From contig NZ_JADKRX010000001.1 in NCBI RefSeq assembly GCF_015350975.1, positions 124,001 through 188,000 on the forward strand: a DNA stretch of 64,000 nucleotides, given 5' to 3'. This DNA comes from Curtobacterium sp. VKM Ac-1395 (GTDB lineage: Bacteria > Actinomycetota > Actinomycetes > Actinomycetales > Microbacteriaceae). This document shows positions 62,642-64,000 of the stretch, one piece after another; position 1 is the first letter of the stretch, and every line of letters starts with the position of its first letter. The position numbers and the translations under genes were made by a program. The notes under the pieces are model-generated. The model worked only from the letters and a program-made list of their open reading frames with translations, searched no databases and was not told the DNA's origin.

Positions 62642-63547
62642 ATGGGTATCGACGTGCGCGGGGAGATCCGCGACTTCCTGTCCACGCGGCGGGCTCGGAT
62701 CTCGCCAGAGCAGGCGGGCATGCCGTCGTTCGGCGGTGGGGTCCGTCGGGTGCCCGGGCTGCGGCGGCACGAGGTCGCGATGCTCGCGGGCGTCAGCGTG
62801 GACTACTACACGCGGCTCGAGCGCGGCACGTTGAAGGGCGTCTCCGACAGCGTGCTCGAGGGGCTGGCGCGGGCGCTGCAGCTCGACGAGGACGAGCGCA
62901 CCCACCTTTGGGACCTCGCCCGGCTCGCGAACTCCGGCGTGAAGACCATGCACAAGACCATGCCGACCCGGATCCGTCCCGGCGTGCAACGACTCCTCGA
63001 CGCCATCACCGGCGCGCCGGCGTGGGTGCGGAACGAGCGCGGGGACGTCCTCGCGGCGAACGAGCTCGGCCGTGCCCTGTACGCGCCGATGTTCGCCGGA
63101 CCCGGTCGCCCGGTGAACACCGCCCGCTTCACGTTCCTCGACCCCGCCGCGCGGACGTTCTTCGTCGACTGGTCCCAGACCGCGCGGGACTCCGTCGCGA
63201 TCCTGCGCGCCGCGGCCGTCGCCAACCCGTGCGAGCCCGGGCTCGTGACGCTCGTCGGCGAGCTCTCCACCCGCAGCGAGGAGTTCCGTTCCTGGTGGGC
63301 CGAGCACGACGTCCGCCTGCACCGCACCGGCAAGAAGCGGATCAGCCACCCGGTCGTGGGCGCACTCGACCTGGACTACGAGGCGCTCGACCTGGTCGCT
63401 GACCAGGGCCTGACGATGTTCACGTACAGCGCCGAGCCCGGGTCGGAGTCCGAGCGCTCGCTCGCGCTCCTCGGGACCTGGGCGGCGACGGAGCGCGCGG
63501 AGCAGCTCGCCGCGGCCCGGGCCACGGAGTCCGAGTCGGTCGACTGA
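62642..63547 (+). CDS. XRE-family regulator with MmyB-like ligand domain
   Basis: A 301-residue regulator. The XRE helix-turn-helix (about 35-90) has VPGLRRHEVAMLAGVSVDYY then TRLERGTLKGVS; the C-terminal MmyB-like PAS-type domain (about 110-275) has PAWVRNERGDVLAAN, TFLDPAART and RSWWAEHDVRLHRTG. These proteins usually repress a neighbouring oxidoreductase gene and bind a fatty acid-like ligand. TAGCCT (62629-62634) lies 7 bases before the ATG. Confidence 0.9.
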   Translation: MGIDVRGEIRDFLSTRRARISPEQAGMPSFGGGVRRVPGLRRHEVAMLAGVSVDYYTRLERGTLKGVSDSVLEGLARALQLDEDERTHLWDLARLANSGVKTMHKTMPTRIRPGVQRLLDAITGAPAWVRNERGDVLAANELGRALYAPMFAGPGRPVNTARFTFLDPAARTFFVDWSQTARDSVAILRAAAVANPCEPGLVTLVGELSTRSEEFRSWWAEHDVRLHRTGKKRISHPVVGALDLDYEALDLVADQGLTMFTYSAEPGSESERSLALLGTWAATERAEQLAAARATESESVD

Positions 63548-63582
63548 GCAGTCCGCGCCGCCCGGTGCTGTCCCGGCCGCCG

Positions 63583-63665
63583 GGCGCACGGTTCCGGCCG
63601 CGGGGCGCACGGTTCCGGCCGCGGGTCGCACGGTTCCGGCCGGCACGGGCGTGGTTCCGGCCGGC
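63583..63665. repeat. Tandem 21-bp repeats
   Basis: Two identical 21-base copies beginning GGCGCACGGTTCCGG (63583-63603 and 63604-63624) are followed by a diverged third (63625-63645) and a partial fourth. The 260-base space after the XRE gene has no credible gene. Confidence 0.75.
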
Positions 63666-63668
63666 GCC

Positions 63669-63728
63669 GCACAACCAGGATCGGCTCGCGCCACGGAGTT
63701 CGGCGGCGCGAGCCGATTTCGGTTGTGC
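63669..63728. repeat. 60-base intergenic hairpin
   Basis: GCACAACC (63669-63676) pairs with GGTTGTGC (63721-63728) and TCGGCTCGCGCC (63681-63692) with GGCGCGAGCCGA (63705-63716), separated by AGGA/TTTC internal loops. It directly follows the tandem repeats. The two perfect stems look like a dispersed palindromic element rather than a simple terminator, although it also lies between convergent genes. Confidence 0.75.
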
Positions 63729-63809
63729 GACGTCCGGGACCGGCGTCCGGCACCGGCGTCCGGTCCCGGTCCACGCGCGCGGTTCCGGCGGGCGTGCGCG
63801 GGCCTCCGC

Positions 63810-64000
63810 TCAGATGGCGGTCGGGTCCCCGTCGTCGTCGAGCGCAGCACGTTCCAGGCGCTCGATCCGGAGCACACGTTCCCGCGCGGACAGCCGGAGC
63901 ACGCGGATCGCCGCGACGGACAGCACGATGAGCGCGATCACGAGCACGACGACGGCGAGCACGAGCAGACCGTAGAGGACGAAGACGAAGCTGAAACCCG
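63810..64000 (-). CDS. Membrane protein, C-terminal end only
   Basis: Only the last 62 or so codons are in the window; the start lies beyond its end. The visible part begins with FVFVLYGLLVLAVVVLVIAL, a transmembrane helix, followed by a basic amphipathic stretch RLSARERVLRIERLERA and an acidic end. The gene family cannot be told from this fragment. Confidence 0.6.
   Translation of the reverse strand, partial: GFSFVFVLYGLLVLAVVVLVIALIVLSVAAIRVLRLSARERVLRIERLERAALDDDGDPTAI

Noticed and set aside
63565..63975. A plus-strand open frame through the terminal repeats
   Set aside because: Its product is the translated 21-bp repeat followed by the palindrome, without a start signal, and it is antisense to the minus-strand membrane protein at the edge.

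Overview
The window is 64 kb of very GC-rich DNA with close-packed genes, many ATGA start/stop overlaps, GTG and TTG starts, and many promoters that put a TANNNT box 6 to 8 bases before a start codon with no ribosome binding site. Together with monomeric isocitrate dehydrogenase, a stand-alone family A polymerase/exonuclease, PspC and DUF3817 proteins, this points to a high-GC actinobacterium. Microbacteriaceae, and Curtobacterium in particular, is my best guess from overall character, not from any database comparison. I saw no rRNA, tRNA, CRISPR array, phage or insertion sequence.

Layout. 1-5.5 kb: an SDR-type oxidoreductase, a membrane Ser/Thr kinase, a PAP2 phosphatase and a family A DNA polymerase. 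5.3-16.5 kb: an amino-sugar locus. A DeoR regulator lies between a minus-strand group (Gfo/Idh oxidoreductase, sugar-binding lipoprotein, two permeases, a GNAT-like acyltransferase, a small acidic protein) and a plus-strand operon of five overlapping genes (AgaS-type isomerase/deaminase, ROK kinase, NagA deacetylase, LacC/FruK-type kinase, class II aldolase). The five enzymes spell out an N-acetylgalactosamine to triose-phosphate route. 16.5-25.3 kb: a secreted sedolisin with lectin modules, L-serine dehydratase, an O-acyltransferase, a signal peptidase I that lacks its own membrane anchor and overlaps a PspC gene, a quinone-type reductase and a shikimate dehydrogenase-like gene.

25.3-39.5 kb: an SRPBCC/FAD-oxidoreductase pair, a MacB/FtsX-type ABC exporter divergent from a TetR gene with a palindromic operator between them, a xylose-type ABC importer behind a ROK regulator, and a four-gene OpuC-type osmoprotectant importer. 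39.6-42.8 kb: a lactococcin 972-type bacteriocin with its dedicated ABC transporter, in DNA visibly less GC-rich than its surroundings.

42.8-50.2 kb: DinB and DUF6197-like proteins, an aminoglycoside phosphotransferase-like protein, a gamma-butyrolactone-receptor-like TetR divergent from a small membrane protein, a GAF/SpoIIE-like protein with a damaged metal site, a ThuA/Gfo-Idh pair and a DUF3817 protein. 50.4-64 kb: monomeric isocitrate dehydrogenase, a Na+/H+ antiporter, a TMEM175-type channel, an M23 peptidase, a CNNM/CorC protein, an SDR, a 1072-residue secreted hydrolase, an XRE/MmyB regulator and an edge-truncated membrane protein.

Non-coding structure is unusually readable. Four long related hairpins sit between four convergent gene pairs, two sugar importers carry a hairpin directly after the binding-protein gene, and two intergenic spaces combine short tandem repeats with a roughly 60-base hairpin.
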